Positions 61,729 to 64,000 of a DNA stretch of 64,000 bases are shown piece after piece. How positions within the stretch are numbered: the first letter of the stretch is position 1; each line of letters begins with the position of its first letter. The notes under the pieces were generated by a model that was given only the letters and a program-made list of their open reading frames with translations, searched no databases and was not told where the DNA came from. The position numbers were made by a program, and so were the translations under genes. The stretch covers positions 22,537,001 through 22,601,000 of the forward strand of contig NC_059478.1 in assembly GCF_018139145.2 (NCBI RefSeq), given 5' to 3'. This stretch comes from Gymnogyps californianus (taxonomy: Eukaryota; Chordata; Aves; Accipitriformes; Cathartidae).

Positions 61729-62250
61729 CAGAAATGCTCATGAATTTATAGTCCTGTATGTCTTTTGCAAGTTCTTCAGTGATTTTAGAGATGAAAAGTA
61801 AATTTTTCCACTAGGTCTCCTAACCACATGAGTATATTTTATTGCTAAGTTGAAGGTTTTCATTTTCAGATTCATCCAACTGTAAAATAACTATACATTT
61901 GGAAAAAATCAAAACAATGTACTTAATTTGTTCACGGTCAGCTTTGGTTAAACCTTAGTGGATTATTCATAAAAGCCTAGAATTGGATCCTGCTATTACA
62001 GTGGGATAAGCATATTGGAGACACAGTCTTTTGTATCCTAGACAAAGACAACAAACCTTTTGGCCATCAGACCTGGCTCTTTTGATTCACTAATTTTAAA
62101 TGACACAGTGACTCTCAGGAAAGCATGGTCATTCTGCTCCAGAGAAAAGAGCTGCAGCGTGATAGGAAAGGACAAAACCATTAATATCAGACCCCTCCTG
62201 GAAATGAAATGCTGGCTCCGCAGCATGAGCATTAAAAAAAATAATGTGTA

Positions 62251-62285
62251 CAATTCTAATCCTACTGAAGTCAATGGTTAAACTC
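62251..62285 (+). repeat. Sauropsid repeat fragment in 3' flank
   Basis: caattctaatcctactgaag then tcaatggttaaactc. Clear cctactgaagtcaatgg core. Confidence 0.45.
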
Positions 62286-64000
62286 AACAGAGCTAGGCTT
62301 TTACTCAGCATGTTTGAATGAGTTATTAAATGAATTTTAGTTGTCCCTAAAAATAAATGTACTGTGTGGATCTAAGTGCAGCTGATGAATAAGAAACCTT
62401 AGGAATCTAGCAAATACAGTAGTTAGGGCTAAAACCAGAGACAGCACAGAAGGTCGCAGAAGAGAGTAGCTATTAGTGGCCATCTGAGCTTTATGTTGAA
62501 TCTCAAGGTCTCTCATGCCATCTACTGGCTTTTTTGTTTACTAACAACGGTTTAAATCTTTTTCCTCCAGGTTTATTTATAGGTCTGATACATTCCAGGC
62601 AGTTTTATATAAATTTTAATCAAGGTTTGGGGTGGTTTTTTCCCTCTAACCTCCGCACTTGATTACTATGTGGTTTTTTTCCTGTAAGTACATTACAATT
62701 CTGTACCTTTCTGAACACCATTTCACATTGTCTCTGGAGGAAGAAGACATTGCCTAAGACATTCTCATTTCTGTTATTGCTGGATAGGCAGTAATTACAT
62801 TGCAAGCAGGGCTGGGAGAACAGTTTACTAAGAAAATCCAAAGCCGATCGAAAATAGCACTTAAGGTTCTTCCTCAATCAGTGTGAGAAGGTTGTTTATT
62901 TTGGTACCTGAAAATGCTTTAATGTACCGAAAATATCTGGTTTTCCCTCTTTTTTCCCTTGTAGTTCACTTAGCTGTAATTCACAGTGAACACCTATATG
63001 TCCTAATATTATTAAGTTTACTTTCAGATAGGTTTTGGGAAGCAGGAACTATATATAGATAGATCTGATCACAGCACTTCCCTTCATTATCTGTAGCCTG
63101 TTTCTTCCTGACGTCCCAGTTTCCCTTCCCTATTTATCTGTGTCCACTGGCCTATTCAGCTTGTCTCATCAGGACAAACATGGGCACCTCAGCACGCCTT
63201 CACCCAGCTCCTGTGTACCGTGCCTCATCTAGAAGCTATACAGGCAGCTTCAAAATTCACATTGCACCCCACGTTAAAACGTCAGTCTGCTGAAGCTTTT
63301 GGAGCATTACAAACTTGCTCCCTCTCTTCTCTGTGCTTTCCTTCTGCAGTATCTTTCACTCATCTATGATTACAAACAGGCTAAGGGCCAGGGACATGTG
63401 TGACACGTTAGTTGTTGTAAAAGCAGGTTGTCGATGTTAGGCAAGGTTGGAGTTCACGGCCCAGAAGGAGTTTGAACATCCAAGACCTCCATGGATTATC
63501 CTGGAGTACTCCAAATGCCACCTGAATAATAGAGGCAAAATGAAATCAAAATCTTCACAGTAGCAGCTAACTGGGATTCATCAGGTTGTGCATACTGTTA
63601 GTCCAAGTACACTTAGGTCCTGTTAGCGGGTAGCCACATTCTCCATCATCTTTGATGCATTTGCCTTTAGGTAAATTGTGAGTGCTTTGGAGAAAAATAC
63701 TAATTGGAGACTTGCACCATCAAACCCTGCATGAACTCTGCAAGGGTCACTATAACAAATATAGTGCTAAACGAGGGTGCTGAAATAACAATCCTCAGGT
63801 TTTTGCCACATCTTTGTTTTGTCTCACTGGGAAAATGGATCACAGTCTCTCTTCGTTCTGAAGCTTCAGGGCACTTCCGTGACTCTTAAAATCTTCCTCT
63901 CAGTAATGAAATTAATTTCAAAATACAGTAAGTGGTGACAAACGCATGAAATGTTGTGACTAGCTCCCCTCAAACCTATCTCCATTTTTTTTTACGTTAT

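Larger units (their letters stand above)
58391..64000. other. 3' flank, no gene recognised
   Basis: 5.6 kb with only short frames (up to 127 codons) lacking recognisable domains. Holds a MIR-like relic at 61605-61728 and a hairpin-family fragment at 62251-62285. A somewhat GC-richer part lies at 60530-61030. No second vitellogenin exon was seen. Confidence 0.6.

Overview
This window is eukaryotic nuclear DNA, almost certainly from a bird. It is AT-rich and made mostly of introns and non-coding flank. It holds one complete, intact protein-coding gene on the + strand: an egg-yolk vitellogenin of the VTG1 type. The assignment rests on the signal peptide (MRGLILALVLTLVG), the exon-by-exon match to avian vitellogenin as I remember chicken VTG1, the long polyserine phosvitin block, and the C-terminal von Willebrand D module with CGVCG. 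I could not run a search, so the species is unresolved.

Layout: 1-14.83 kb is 5' flank with no recognisable gene, old decayed repeats and several nuclear-receptor-like sites. A TATA box lies at 14833-14839, followed by 35 coding exons from 14877 to 58192. Every intron begins GT and ends AG, and the exon lengths sum to 5886 bases, a predicted 1961 residues plus stop. The polyadenylation signal is at 58365. From about 58.4 to 64 kb is 3' flank with no recognisable gene.

How the product works (family knowledge): liver makes vitellogenin under oestrogen control and secretes it as a large lipid- and metal-carrying phosphoglycoprotein. The oocyte takes it up by a receptor of the LDL-receptor family and cleaves it into lipovitellin 1 (exons 2-22), phosvitin (mainly exons 23-25), lipovitellin 2 (about exons 25-29) and a C-terminal glycoprotein (about exons 29-35).

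I found no new biological system. The points most worth a second look are a cluster of four nuclear-receptor half-sites about 3.85 kb upstream (a perfect DR1 next to a one-mismatch oestrogen response element), a recent 60-bp tandem duplication inside the phosvitin exon, a pure AGC run in exon 25 that may vary in length, and a cysteine pattern in exon 10 that differs from what I recall for chicken. The introns and flanks also carry old CR1, MIR-like and sauropsid hairpin-type repeat relics.
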